Positions 1 through 9,381 of a stretch of 24,325 bases of DNA are shown here, in pieces. The translations under genes were made by a program, and so were the position numbers. The notes under the pieces were generated by a model. The model made no database searches. It saw only the letters and a list, made by a program, of their open reading frames with translations, and was not told the origin of the DNA. The stretch is from positions 1-24,325 of IMG/VR virus record IMGVR_UViG_3300040809_000169. One strand, given 5' to 3'. Position 1 is the first letter of the stretch. Each line of letters begins with the position of its first letter. This DNA comes from a virus.

Positions 1-29
1 AATATCAAGCACAACAGTCAATTTTATAG
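1..29 (+). CDS. 3' end of an upstream virion gene (partial, frame uncertain)
   Basis: The window opens inside a gene. One frame reads YQAQQSIL then TAG at 27-29. This places the next gene's AGGG Shine-Dalgarno sequence on the stop codon, the tight packing used elsewhere in this genome. A second frame closes with TAG at 34-36, so the frame is not certain. By position, just before two large internal virion proteins, it could be the gp14-like internal core protein of T7-type podoviruses. That is inference from gene order only. Confidence 0.35.
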
Positions 30-38
30 GGTGTAGTT

Positions 39-1958
39 ATGGTTACTGTTCCAAGATATACAGGTTCATTAGGTAGAGATCCAATTAGAAGCGGAAGAAC
101 GCTAAAGACTGGTACAGCTGGCGCTGAAGCATTAATGCAACTTGGCAGCACATTGTCAAATGAATTGCTTGCTTACAATGAAAGAAAGATTGAAATAGAG
201 AAGCAATTCAGAGAAACAGAGATTAAAAACAAAGGACTTCGTGCTTATGCTGATACTCAAGCGGCTATTCTTTCGGCAGAAGATTATTTAAGAACACAAT
301 CAGATTACAAAACATTTGATTCAGAATATAAAAAAAGATGGAAAAGAAATACAGATAGGATTGTAAAAGATCATTTTACTAGCAATGGTGTATTTGATGA
401 ATACGCATTTAGACAGTATGAAGCTAATCATGGGAATTTAGCTTATGTTGATGGATTGCAAAAAGTAAATAATTTAATTAACGAAAGAAGAATTGCAGAA
501 ACAATAACATCTTTTGATACAGCAACAAAAGTAGGGCTTGAATCATTAGATAGATCAAAAACTAAACTTGAATTAAAAACTAATTACAAAATCTTAACAG
601 AAGAACTAAATGCTTACAATGGGATATTATCAGCAGATGCGGTCATTGAAACTAAAAATAATATTGAAGCTACTGCAAATAGAAAAATTCTTTTGCTTCA
701 ATCTGGGGGTGGTACTTTGCCAACAATGACAGATCCATTAGGAAACCAAAGAACTGATTGGGGGCTTATGTTTGATAATTTAAACAATAAAATTGGCGAG
801 TACACAGATATTAATGAAAACGTATTAACTGTTGACAGTGATGCGTACCAAAGCACTTTAGATTTTTTAAAAGAGCAATCTGTGAATCAACAGTGGCGTA
901 TAGCAACTGAGATAGAAAGAAACAACAATGATCTTTTTGACACAAATTATAAAAAAGTTTTAAATGAGGGTTTAACAGTATCTGAAATTAACAAATTGTC
1001 TTTTTCAAAAGATGGAGAAGGAGTTAGATTAAAGCAGTCACTAAGCGATTTAGCTATGAATAAATATCAAGGGTTAATACCAAACGAATCAGATGTTGAT
1101 ATTTTTAGAGATGTTAGAAAAATGTCTTTGCAAAATAAAATAAAATCATTGCATGAAAAATCATACATTCCTTCTGCAAATAGTAAGTTCGCAAAAGATG
1201 AAGAATATAAAGAAGGAATGAGTATTTTAGACTTAGTAAACGAAGGCGCTATTAGTGAAAATGATTTAACAAGAATTTCTGGAATATTAGAAAGTCCAAT
1301 GACAGCTAGAGAATTGCAAGATTTGGATAGGCTTATTGATAGGTTTATTCCTCAAGTTCAAGGGTTATTTAAAGACAAAGATTTAAGTACTGGGAGAAGG
1401 GTTTACGAATTTGAAACTTTAGTAGAGCAAGCTTATGAAGAAGGAAAGTATGTAAAGGAAATTCCTGCTTCAGAATTGCTAGATCCATTTAGTGATAATT
1501 TTATTATAACAGATGATTTGATAGATAAATACGCAATAAGCGTAAATAAACAAGCAGAAAATATTGCTAATATGTTTTCAAAAGATGTTACTCAAAAAAA
1601 ACAATCCACATACACTGAAACAAATGGCCCTCAATGGGATGACGCTAACAAAGAAAAATTTAATAATGATTTTGATCTTTTTTACAATAGCGAAGAAGTG
1701 CAAGAGTGGATAAAAAACAATCCAGAACTTTTTGAACAAGAAGAAATGGATTTGATTTCAATAGATTCAAACACAATGATTAAAGACACTAAAACCATGA
1801 ATGGCACAACATTTAATATATATTTAAATGAAACAGTTGATCCAAGGCCAAATCCAACAATTATGATTAAACCAAATGTATACAGAGATAATCCAGATTA
1901 TTTGGCGTGGAATAAATTGTTTGAAAGAACTCATACCCCAGATGGAAAATTAAAATAA
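39..1958 (+). CDS. Internal virion protein, T7 gp15-like position
   Basis: A 639-residue, mostly helical, charged protein with no signal peptide or membrane segment. The first 80 residues hold a Gly/Arg-rich start followed by a long charged helix (about residues 35-70). The rest is rich in Asn, Asp, Lys and Glu. I recognise no catalytic motif. It ends TAATG, so its stop overlaps the next gene's ATG by one base. A protein of this size just before a 1400-residue protein and a T7-type fibre matches the gp15-gp16-gp17 order of T7-like podoviruses, where gp15 and gp16 are ejected to form a channel across the cell envelope. The role is inferred from order and size, not a sequence match. AGGG at 28-31 supports the start at 39. 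Confidence 0.55.
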   Translation: MVTVPRYTGSLGRDPIRSGRTLKTGTAGAEALMQLGSTLSNELLAYNERKIEIEKQFRETEIKNKGLRAYADTQAAILSAEDYLRTQSDYKTFDSEYKKRWKRNTDRIVKDHFTSNGVFDEYAFRQYEANHGNLAYVDGLQKVNNLINERRIAETITSFDTATKVGLESLDRSKTKLELKTNYKILTEELNAYNGILSADAVIETKNNIEATANRKILLLQSGGGTLPTMTDPLGNQRTDWGLMFDNLNNKIGEYTDINENVLTVDSDAYQSTLDFLKEQSVNQQWRIATEIERNNNDLFDTNYKKVLNEGLTVSEINKLSFSKDGEGVRLKQSLSDLAMNKYQGLIPNESDVDIFRDVRKMSLQNKIKSLHEKSYIPSANSKFAKDEEYKEGMSILDLVNEGAISENDLTRISGILESPMTARELQDLDRLIDRFIPQVQGLFKDKDLSTGRRVYEFETLVEQAYEEGKYVKEIPASELLDPFSDNFIITDDLIDKYAISVNKQAENIANMFSKDVTQKKQSTYTETNGPQWDDANKEKFNNDFDLFYNSEEVQEWIKNNPELFEQEEMDLISIDSNTMIKDTKTMNGTTFNIYLNETVDPRPNPTIMIKPNVYRDNPDYLAWNKLFERTHTPDGKLK

Positions 1959-4900
1959 TGGCTATAGATCCTTATCAATATATCTTTGAAGCAAGTGGCG
2001 CTTCTCAAGACAAAAATCTAATAAAGGAAATGGATAGGAAAAAGTTTATTTTAGGTAGGCTTTCAGGAGCAAATGATGAAGAAATACTTGGCATAAATAA
2101 AAAAGAAACTTTGATGGAGGAGGAGAGTAGGTCTTGGTGGAAAAAAACTTTAGAGGGTGTAGAAGATTGGGCAGTTGGAGAAGATGCTGATTGGGGTACA
2201 TACTGGGAAAGAGGTTTAGGAAAATCTAATATTAATCTTTGGCTGCAAAGCAGGGAAGCTCAAGGGAAAAAAAGGTTTAGTGGTGGTATAGATTGGAGAA
2301 AGGCATACGCTCCAGAGCCAGAAGATACAGGGGCATTAGAAAGGGTTTTTGAATCTTTGGTTGCTTTGGGTGCGGATACACCTACATTTGTCGCAGGGGC
2401 AGTTCCTGCTGCTTTGGTTACTGGGGGGAGTCCTCTTGCAAGTGGGTTTGCAGCAGGTTTTGTAAATGATTCTATTAAGGGTATGTTTTTAGGGGCGTTA
2501 CAAAGAGGTGATGTTGATACATTTGGGGAGTATTGGGATCAGTTTTTAAAACATGGCATAGAAGAAGGTTTAAAGGGTGGTTTAATTGCTGGAGGAATGA
2601 CTGTTGCCCCTAATGTTTTGCCTATATTAAAACTCCCTGTAAATAAATTTACGGTTGCTGGATCAAGGTGGTCTGCTTTAACAGGTATTGGAGCAGCTGT
2701 AGAAGGAGAATTGCCAACTAAAGAAACAATGGTCAACAATGCAATTTTATTAGGTGCATTTGGATTTTTTGATCCAAAAGCAAGAATGATGTTAGAAAAC
2801 AGCGCTGTAAAAAACAAAGGTAATCCTTTGGAAATATTGAAAGATACGTTAGATGACAATCTTATGAAAGAGGAAGCTGGTAGCAAAAACATTAAAACCT
2901 TTTCTAAAGATAGAAAGATTGTAGAAGCGGAAGTTAGAAACTTAAAAGAAGAACTAGCGGAACTAAACAAGCTAGAGCAAGATGCTTTGCCAACAGTAAT
3001 TAAAAGCAAAAGTGCAGAGATTAAAAAAGTTGAAAGTGAAATAAAGACTTTAGAAAAGAACATATTAGAATCTACTACAGAATCAGCAAAAAAATTAAAC
3101 GAAACACAATTAGAAATAAGAAGGCAAGATTTGAAAGATCTTGTTGAAGATACTGGAAGGTTTATTGAATCAAAAGATGTTGCTGCCTTTAAAAAAGAAC
3201 AAGCAACTAGATCAAAAGAACAGCTTGCCGAACTGGAAAAACAGCAATCTAATATAATGATTGAACTTAATGAACTAAAGCAAAAGAAAAATAAAAACGA
3301 ATTTTATGACGAAAAGAGATTAAAAAAGCTAAATAAAGACGCAAAAGATATTAAGCAACAGATTTCCAACACATCAAAACTTGTTAATAAAGAGAAACGA
3401 ATTAAACAAATAGAAAAAGAATTAGAAAATAACGGTCAATATATAGAAAGAACATACGACAAAAATAAAGAATTTGGCAAGCATGAAAACGCAGATGTAA
3501 ATTTTATATTGGGCAAGACTGAAATTGGTAAAATTAAATTAGATACAAAAGACATTCAATTATCTAAGTCTGCTATTGTAACAAGTTTATTAGATAGACT
3601 TTATCCCATAAAAGAAGCTGTGCAACAAGCTAGGGATAAAGGAATTGCCATGAGTTCTTTTGATTTTTATCAAAAAAGTAGAATACAAATGGGGAATATA
3701 GGGAAGGGGTTTCATTTTATAAAAAAAGGAACATTTGACTACAACACTTTAAAAATTAATGGCAAATCTTTTATGGAGATTTTTAAAGATGTAATTGACA
3801 CTCCAAGAAAATACGAAGAATTTACAGCTTACGCAATAGCAAAAAGAGCTATGGAAAAATACAACCAAGGTATATCAACTGTTTACTCATTAACAAAATC
3901 AGATAGAGCAAAGCTAAACAATGTTATAAAAAATTACAACAAACAATACTCTCAAGCATTTAAAGAAATGAATGAATATCAACAGAGAGTGTTAACTTAT
4001 TTGCAAGATGCTGGTATATTGTCGCCAGAATTATATAGAACAATTTTAGATTTAAATAGGGATTATGTTCCTTTAAATAAAGTTTTGGATCTTTCCTTAA
4101 CCACAGCCGCTAAAAAAACCGATACTGGGTTAGGAACGCTAGTTAGGAATCCATTGAAAGAAATGAAAGGCACAACAAAAGAATTGGCTGCGGCTGATCC
4201 TATAGAAACTATGCTTTTGAATACATTGCATTTTGTGCAAATTGCCGAAAAAAATGCAGTAAACAAAGGGTTTATTGAATTAGCTTTAAAATATCAACAA
4301 AGCAAAAACATTTCTAAATCAGAAAAGATTGGTAGTTTTTTTGATGAAGTTAAAGAAGTAAAATCATTAAAATCAACAAAACTTACACCAAAAGAAATTG
4401 ATGCTTTGTTTGATAAAAAAACAAAAATTAGCGAAAGCGCTAAAGATGGTTTGACAATTTTAAGAAAGCAAGATGGATGGTTGAAGGAAAATCAAATTGC
4501 TTTTTATGAAAAAGGAAAATTGAAAATTTATGAAGTGCCACAAGAAATAGCAACAAGTTTAAAAGATGTTAGTAAATATCAAGCGGAATTGTTTTACAGA
4601 ATGGCTGCCATTCCCACAAGACTTTTAAGGGCAGGTGCTACATTAGATCCTGAATTTATTGCAAAAAACTTTGGCAGAGATACATTTTTTGCCGCTGCAT
4701 TTTCTCAAAATAATTTTATACCGTTTATTAGTTCTATGAGAGGTATGTTTCGTTTGTTGAAAGATAAAGTAAAAGGGGATGCTTTGTTTGCTGATTACAT
4801 GAAATCAGGCGCTATGCAATCTACAATGATTTCTTTTGATAGAAGGTATTTTAGATCTGGAGAAATGCTTAATGAATTAACTGGAAGAAAATTGCATAAT

Positions 4901-6223
4901 TACATAAACCCTAAAAATTGGTTAGAGGGATTAAGAGCAATTTCAGAAGTTTTTGAAAATGCGTCAAGACTAGAAGATTTTAGAATGACAGTTAAAAGAC
5001 TTGAAAAAGAAAACTTAAAAAAACCAGATGCAGAAAAACTTACCCCTAGAGAAATTTTAGAATCAGCTGGTTTTGAAGCAAGAGAATTGACAATAGATTT
5101 TAGAAAAATGGGCACTGATATGGTGGGATTAAATATGCTTAATGCCTTTTTTAACGCTAGGGTTCAGGGTGCTTTAAAATTAAAAGAGGGGTTATTTGAT
5201 CCTAAAAGAAGAAAAAAAGTTATATCACAAAGCGTAATGTGGATTACCACTCCAACAATACTTCTTTGGTACAAAAACAAAGATAGCGAAGTTTATAAAA
5301 ACCTACCACAATGGCAAAAAGATTTAAATTGGATTATTATAACTAATGAAGGAACTCCAGATCAAGTTGTTTGGAGAATACCCAAACCATTTGAAATAGG
5401 TTGGTTGTTTGGTACATTCCCAGAAAAAATGTTGGACTGGGCTTATAACAAGGATAAAGATCTTTTCCCTGATGTAAAAGAATTTCTTGGTGACTATGGT
5501 ATGTCTTTTTTACCAATACCAGAATTTATAAGACCGTTTATGGAAGATTCGCAAAATAGAAGTTTCTTTTTTGATAGACCAATAGTGCCATATAGTTTGG
5601 AAAGAGTTTTGCCTGAGTATCAAACAACAGAATACACTAGCCCAACAGCAACATTAATAGCTCAAGCTGCTGCTAAATTAAGAAATACTTTGGGTTGGGA
5701 AGAACTTGTTGGGCCAAGTTTGGATAGCCCTTTAAAAGTTCAAAATTATATTACTAGTTGGACTGGTGGTCTTGGAAAGTATGTGTTAGACGTTTTAGAT
5801 TATTCTTTTAAAAAAGCTGGAATTTCAAAGCCGCCAGTAAAACCATGGTCAGATAATTGGGTTCAGAATTTATCAGAAATACCTATGGTTGGTGCATTTG
5901 TAGTTAGAAATCCTAGTGCTAGCGCAGAGCCAATACAAAAATTTTGGGAATTGTATAAACCTGTGGCTACTAACCAAGCTACTTTTGATATGTTAATGGG
6001 TGATAACAAAGTTCAAGAAGCTATAAAATTAACAGGAGGTTTTGATTCTGATATGTTTTTATTGCTTGAGACTGCCCCAATGTTAAAAGACTTAGGGGAT
6101 GTTATAGATCTAATATATCAAAATGACGAGATTAGCCCTAATGACAAAAGACAATTAATAGATCAATTTTATATGAATATGATAGATATAACAAATAACG
6201 CTTTAAAAACAATAGAAGAATAA
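1958..6223 (+). CDS. Very large internal virion / DNA-ejection protein (polyvalent type, T7 gp16-like position)
   Basis: A 1421-residue protein in the position of T7 gp16. About residues 140-280 are Gly/Ala-rich and hydrophobic, with amphipathic, possibly membrane-inserting segments. Residues about 320-500 are a long Lys/Glu coiled coil. Near residue 896 is DPEFIAKNFGRD followed by a hydrophobic stretch, which resembles the C-terminal domain of large phage polyvalent proteins (LPD38-type, from memory). The C-terminal third is rich in Trp and Pro, with PFEIGWLFGT-like segments. I see no lytic transglycosylase Glu motif of the kind at the T7 gp16 N-terminus. It is probably packed inside the capsid and ejected with the DNA. 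The gene overlaps its upstream neighbour by one base (TAATG). Confidence 0.6.
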   Translation: MAIDPYQYIFEASGASQDKNLIKEMDRKKFILGRLSGANDEEILGINKKETLMEEESRSWWKKTLEGVEDWAVGEDADWGTYWERGLGKSNINLWLQSREAQGKKRFSGGIDWRKAYAPEPEDTGALERVFESLVALGADTPTFVAGAVPAALVTGGSPLASGFAAGFVNDSIKGMFLGALQRGDVDTFGEYWDQFLKHGIEEGLKGGLIAGGMTVAPNVLPILKLPVNKFTVAGSRWSALTGIGAAVEGELPTKETMVNNAILLGAFGFFDPKARMMLENSAVKNKGNPLEILKDTLDDNLMKEEAGSKNIKTFSKDRKIVEAEVRNLKEELAELNKLEQDALPTVIKSKSAEIKKVESEIKTLEKNILESTTESAKKLNETQLEIRRQDLKDLVEDTGRFIESKDVAAFKKEQATRSKEQLAELEKQQSNIMIELNELKQKKNKNEFYDEKRLKKLNKDAKDIKQQISNTSKLVNKEKRIKQIEKELENNGQYIERTYDKNKEFGKHENADVNFILGKTEIGKIKLDTKDIQLSKSAIVTSLLDRLYPIKEAVQQARDKGIAMSSFDFYQKSRIQMGNIGKGFHFIKKGTFDYNTLKINGKSFMEIFKDVIDTPRKYEEFTAYAIAKRAMEKYNQGISTVYSLTKSDRAKLNNVIKNYNKQYSQAFKEMNEYQQRVLTYLQDAGILSPELYRTILDLNRDYVPLNKVLDLSLTTAAKKTDTGLGTLVRNPLKEMKGTTKELAAADPIETMLLNTLHFVQIAEKNAVNKGFIELALKYQQSKNISKSEKIGSFFDEVKEVKSLKSTKLTPKEIDALFDKKTKISESAKDGLTILRKQDGWLKENQIAFYEKGKLKIYEVPQEIATSLKDVSKYQAELFYRMAAIPTRLLRAGATLDPEFIAKNFGRDTFFAAAFSQNNFIPFISSMRGMFRLLKDKVKGDALFADYMKSGAMQSTMISFDRRYFRSGEMLNELTGRKLHNYINPKNWLEGLRAISEVFENASRLEDFRMTVKRLEKENLKKPDAEKLTPREILESAGFEARELTIDFRKMGTDMVGLNMLNAFFNARVQGALKLKEGLFDPKRRKKVISQSVMWITTPTILLWYKNKDSEVYKNLPQWQKDLNWIIITNEGTPDQVVWRIPKPFEIGWLFGTFPEKMLDWAYNKDKDLFPDVKEFLGDYGMSFLPIPEFIRPFMEDSQNRSFFFDRPIVPYSLERVLPEYQTTEYTSPTATLIAQAAAKLRNTLGWEELVGPSLDSPLKVQNYITSWTGGLGKYVLDVLDYSFKKAGISKPPVKPWSDNWVQNLSEIPMVGAFVVRNPSASAEPIQKFWELYKPVATNQATFDMLMGDNKVQEAIKLTGGFDSDMFLLLETAPMLKDLGDVIDLIYQNDEISPNDKRQLIDQFYMNMIDITNNALKTIEE

Positions 6224-6276
6224 ATGTGGACAAAAAACTGGTTTTTCAGTAAAATAAAACCTTATAGGAGCGGCAA

Positions 6277-9200
6277 ATGACTATAACAACTACAACAATA
6301 AAGAACAGTTACTCAGGCAACGGTAGTAACACAGTGTTCGCATACACATACAAGATCCTTGCAGAAGGGGATATTGAAGTTATTGTGCGTTCAGCTAACG
6401 GAACTGAAACTGTTAAAACACTCACAACAGATTACACTGTATCAGGTGTAGGATCTGCTGGTGGTGGTAACGTTACATTTGTTACTGCTCCATTATCAAC
6501 AGAAACAGTTGTATTACGCAGAGAAACAACACAAACACAGAGCGTTGATCTTGTAGAAAACGATCCGTTTACAGCAGAAACTGTAGAAGGTGCATTTGAT
6601 AGGGCTATTGTTATAGCGCAGGAACTACAAGAAGAAGTTGATAGATCTATAAAACTATCCAGAACAAACACTATGACTTCTACTGAATTTACAGTAGGAT
6701 CAGCAGAAAGAGCTAACAAGATATTAGCATTTGATGATAACGGTGAAATATCTGTTACACAAGAACTTGGTACTTATCAAGGAAACTGGGGATCAGCGAC
6801 TGATTATAATGCTAGGGATCTAGTTAAAGATACATCAAACAATAATATCTATTTATGTAATACATCACATACATCATCAGGATCACAACCATTATCATCT
6901 AATACAGATAGTGCAAAATGGGATTTAATTGTAGATGCTGCTAGTGCTACATCAAGCGCAACTTCCGCAGCTTCTAGCGCAACAGCCGCTGCATCATCAG
7001 CCACTGCTGCCGCTACCTCCGCAAGTAATGCTGCGACTTCAGAAAGCAACGCATCTACATCCGAAACAAATGCTAGTACATCAGCAACAAGCGCATCTAC
7101 TTCTGCTACAGCAGCTGCTACATCAGAAAGTAATGCGGCTACAAGCGAAACAAACGCTGCTAGTTCAGAAACTAATGCCGCAACATCTGCCACTTCAGCT
7201 GCAAGTTCAGCAACTTCTGCTGCATCATCAGCTACAAGTGCAAATTCTAGTGAAGCAAGTGCATTAACTTATAGAAATGAAGCAAGTACATTTGCAACTG
7301 CAGCTTCTCAAAGTGCAACTTCAGCAGCTACGAGTGCATCTAATGCGTCAACAAGTGAAAATGCTGCTCAAACATACGCAAGTAATGCGTTAACTTACTC
7401 AAACAGTGCTTCAACATCTGCTACAAATGCTGCTGCATCTGAAACGGCTGCTGCTGCTTCTTATGATAGTTTTGATGATAGATACTTAGGCCCTAAATCA
7501 TCTGCCCCTGCTTTAGACAATGATGGGGATGCTTTACTTATAGGTGCGTTATACTTTGATACAACATCAAATGCTATGAAAGTATACGGATCATCAGGGT
7601 GGCAAAATGCAGGATCTAGTATTAATGGTACATCAGATAGATTCCAATATTCTTTTAGTTCTTCAACAACAACAGTAACTGGTACAGATTCAAATGGTAA
7701 TACGCTTGTTTATGATCCACCGTATGTGGATGTATACCTTAATGGTATTAAAATGGTTAACGGAACGGATGTTACTGTTACTAGTGGGAGTAGCGTGGTT
7801 TTTGCTAGTCCTATTGGTATTAGTGGTACAGATTATGTGGATATTATTGCTTATGGTACTTTCAATGTTGCCACTATTGCGGCTTCAGCGATAACAAGTG
7901 GTACACTAGGATATGCAAGAGGTGGTACAGGACTAGGTTCTTTAGGTAGTGCTGATGAAGTATTACAAATGAATGCTGGTGGTACTGCACTAGAGTATGG
8001 CAAGGTAGATACAGCTAACATAGCTGATGATGCTGTAGGTGCTACACAATTAGATGTATCAGGCAATGGCACAAGTGGACAGATGCTTACATCAGATGGT
8101 GATGGTTCAATGAGTTGGGTAGACCAACCAAGTGCTGGATTAACTGCTGTTACTTTAAGTGGTACTACCCCTACAATAGACTGGAGTGCAGGCAATGTAT
8201 TCACACACACTCTTAGTGGCAATACCACATATAGCTTTAGTAATGTTAGTGGTGCAAAAGAGATTGAATTGTTTTTGAAGAATGTTGGTAATACTTATGA
8301 TTCAAGTGTTATTGGCAGTAGCCCTACTCAATGGGATACAGGTTCATCTGGCGTTGATGCACCTGACTTTATGCACTTTACTGATGATGGTACACAATTA
8401 ATTTTCCAACAATACATGTATGGTGGTTCTACTGGATATTGGTATATTGTTGATGCAAGTTTATCTACTGCTTGGGATATATCAACTGCTACTGTTAGTT
8501 CTAGTAGAGCAGTTACTACACAATATGCACCTCACCCTAAACATGGAGAGATAGGCAACAATGGATTATATTGGTTTGGTGGTACTGGCACAACTGTTAG
8601 GAGATATGATTTTAGTACTGCTTGGGATATATCTACATTAAATGTTGTTTATGGAAGTCCAAACCAATCTGTCGATATGGGTAGTGCTTCTTATGCAAAT
8701 TGGACTGCTGAATTTAATGGTGCTGGTGTTAATGGTGTAAGTTTTAATTCTGACGGAACTAAAATTTGTGTGGTAAATCAGGGTCATAAACTATCAACTG
8801 GTTCTTATGCTCCTAAAATTGGTACTGCTCAAGGAGTAAAAGTTTTCAGTTTATCTACAGCTTGGGATTTAACTTCTACTTGGGCACCAATTTCTTATGG
8901 AGATTTAAGTACTGCTTATTCATTAATAGGAACTGGTCGTGTTAGATCTGCTGAGGTTAGTAAAAATGGTAGAGTATTAAATGCTATAGTACAAGATACT
9001 GATGGTGGTTCTACCTATACCTTATATACTTTTACTATGGGTTCTTTTGACCCAAATACTTTACAATACTTTTCTAAATCATCAATAACACAGCAAGGTG
9101 GTGGAACTTTTTATGGTAATCCAATCATTACTGTAGGTAATAATGGTAGATATATTTATATGGGAGAATCTAACAGTGCAAACGACACTTACGAAAAATC

Positions 9201-9372
9201 TATATTCCAATATAACTTTGCTAGTGATTATACACTTACATTCCCTAGTGGTGTTACAGAGCCATTGAATATAGGGCAAGGTTCTGACCCAGCCACTACA
9301 TCATATATGAGAATAGTTACACCAGATGGTGGAACAAATTACTACACAACAGAAGAAAAAGAATTAGTATAG
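6277..9372 (+). CDS. Tail fibre with T7 gp17-like attachment domain and propeller-like repeats
   Basis: A 1031-residue fibre. Residues 1-140 (NSYSGNGSNTVFAYTYKI, then TDYTVSG and VVLRRETTQTQSVDLVEND) match the pattern of the T7 tail-fibre N-terminal domain that docks on the tail tube. Residues about 218-394 are an Ala/Ser/Thr/Asn repeat stalk (SATSAASSATAAA-like, SNAATSE). A small module at DDRYLGPKSSAPALD and a YVDVYLNGIKM module follow. From about residue 670 there are beta repeats carrying (L/F)STAWD(I/L)(S/T) near residues 728, 778 and 858, resembling blades of a beta-propeller. This end probably binds the host receptor. TAGGAG just before the ATG is a strong ribosome site. The stop TAG at 9370-9372 is part of the next gene's TAGGAG. 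Confidence 0.85.
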   Translation: MTITTTTIKNSYSGNGSNTVFAYTYKILAEGDIEVIVRSANGTETVKTLTTDYTVSGVGSAGGGNVTFVTAPLSTETVVLRRETTQTQSVDLVENDPFTAETVEGAFDRAIVIAQELQEEVDRSIKLSRTNTMTSTEFTVGSAERANKILAFDDNGEISVTQELGTYQGNWGSATDYNARDLVKDTSNNNIYLCNTSHTSSGSQPLSSNTDSAKWDLIVDAASATSSATSAASSATAAASSATAAATSASNAATSESNASTSETNASTSATSASTSATAAATSESNAATSETNAASSETNAATSATSAASSATSAASSATSANSSEASALTYRNEASTFATAASQSATSAATSASNASTSENAAQTYASNALTYSNSASTSATNAAASETAAAASYDSFDDRYLGPKSSAPALDNDGDALLIGALYFDTTSNAMKVYGSSGWQNAGSSINGTSDRFQYSFSSSTTTVTGTDSNGNTLVYDPPYVDVYLNGIKMVNGTDVTVTSGSSVVFASPIGISGTDYVDIIAYGTFNVATIAASAITSGTLGYARGGTGLGSLGSADEVLQMNAGGTALEYGKVDTANIADDAVGATQLDVSGNGTSGQMLTSDGDGSMSWVDQPSAGLTAVTLSGTTPTIDWSAGNVFTHTLSGNTTYSFSNVSGAKEIELFLKNVGNTYDSSVIGSSPTQWDTGSSGVDAPDFMHFTDDGTQLIFQQYMYGGSTGYWYIVDASLSTAWDISTATVSSSRAVTTQYAPHPKHGEIGNNGLYWFGGTGTTVRRYDFSTAWDISTLNVVYGSPNQSVDMGSASYANWTAEFNGAGVNGVSFNSDGTKICVVNQGHKLSTGSYAPKIGTAQGVKVFSLSTAWDLTSTWAPISYGDLSTAYSLIGTGRVRSAEVSKNGRVLNAIVQDTDGGSTYTLYTFTMGSFDPNTLQYFSKSSITQQGGGTFYGNPIITVGNNGRYIYMGESNSANDTYEKSIFQYNFASDYTLTFPSGVTEPLNIGQGSDPATTSYMRIVTPDGGTNYYTTEEKELV

Positions 9373-9381
9373 GAGCAACAC

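Noticed and set aside
2539-3063. Long minus-strand frame of 174 codons inside the large virion gene
   Set aside because: It is antisense to a certain gene, is Leu/Ser/Phe-rich as expected from reversed AT-rich coding DNA, and has no ribosome site.
6224-6280. 18-codon frame between the large virion gene and the fibre
   Set aside because: It has ATG directly after a stop and overlaps the fibre start by ATGA, but lacks a ribosome site and is too short to support. The stretch also holds only a 4-bp ACTG/CAGT hairpin.
6849-7267. Frames on both strands across the fibre stalk, rich in Ala/Val or Leu/Gln
   Set aside because: They are by-products of the Ala/Ser/Thr codon repeats in the fibre gene and have repetitive, unnatural compositions.
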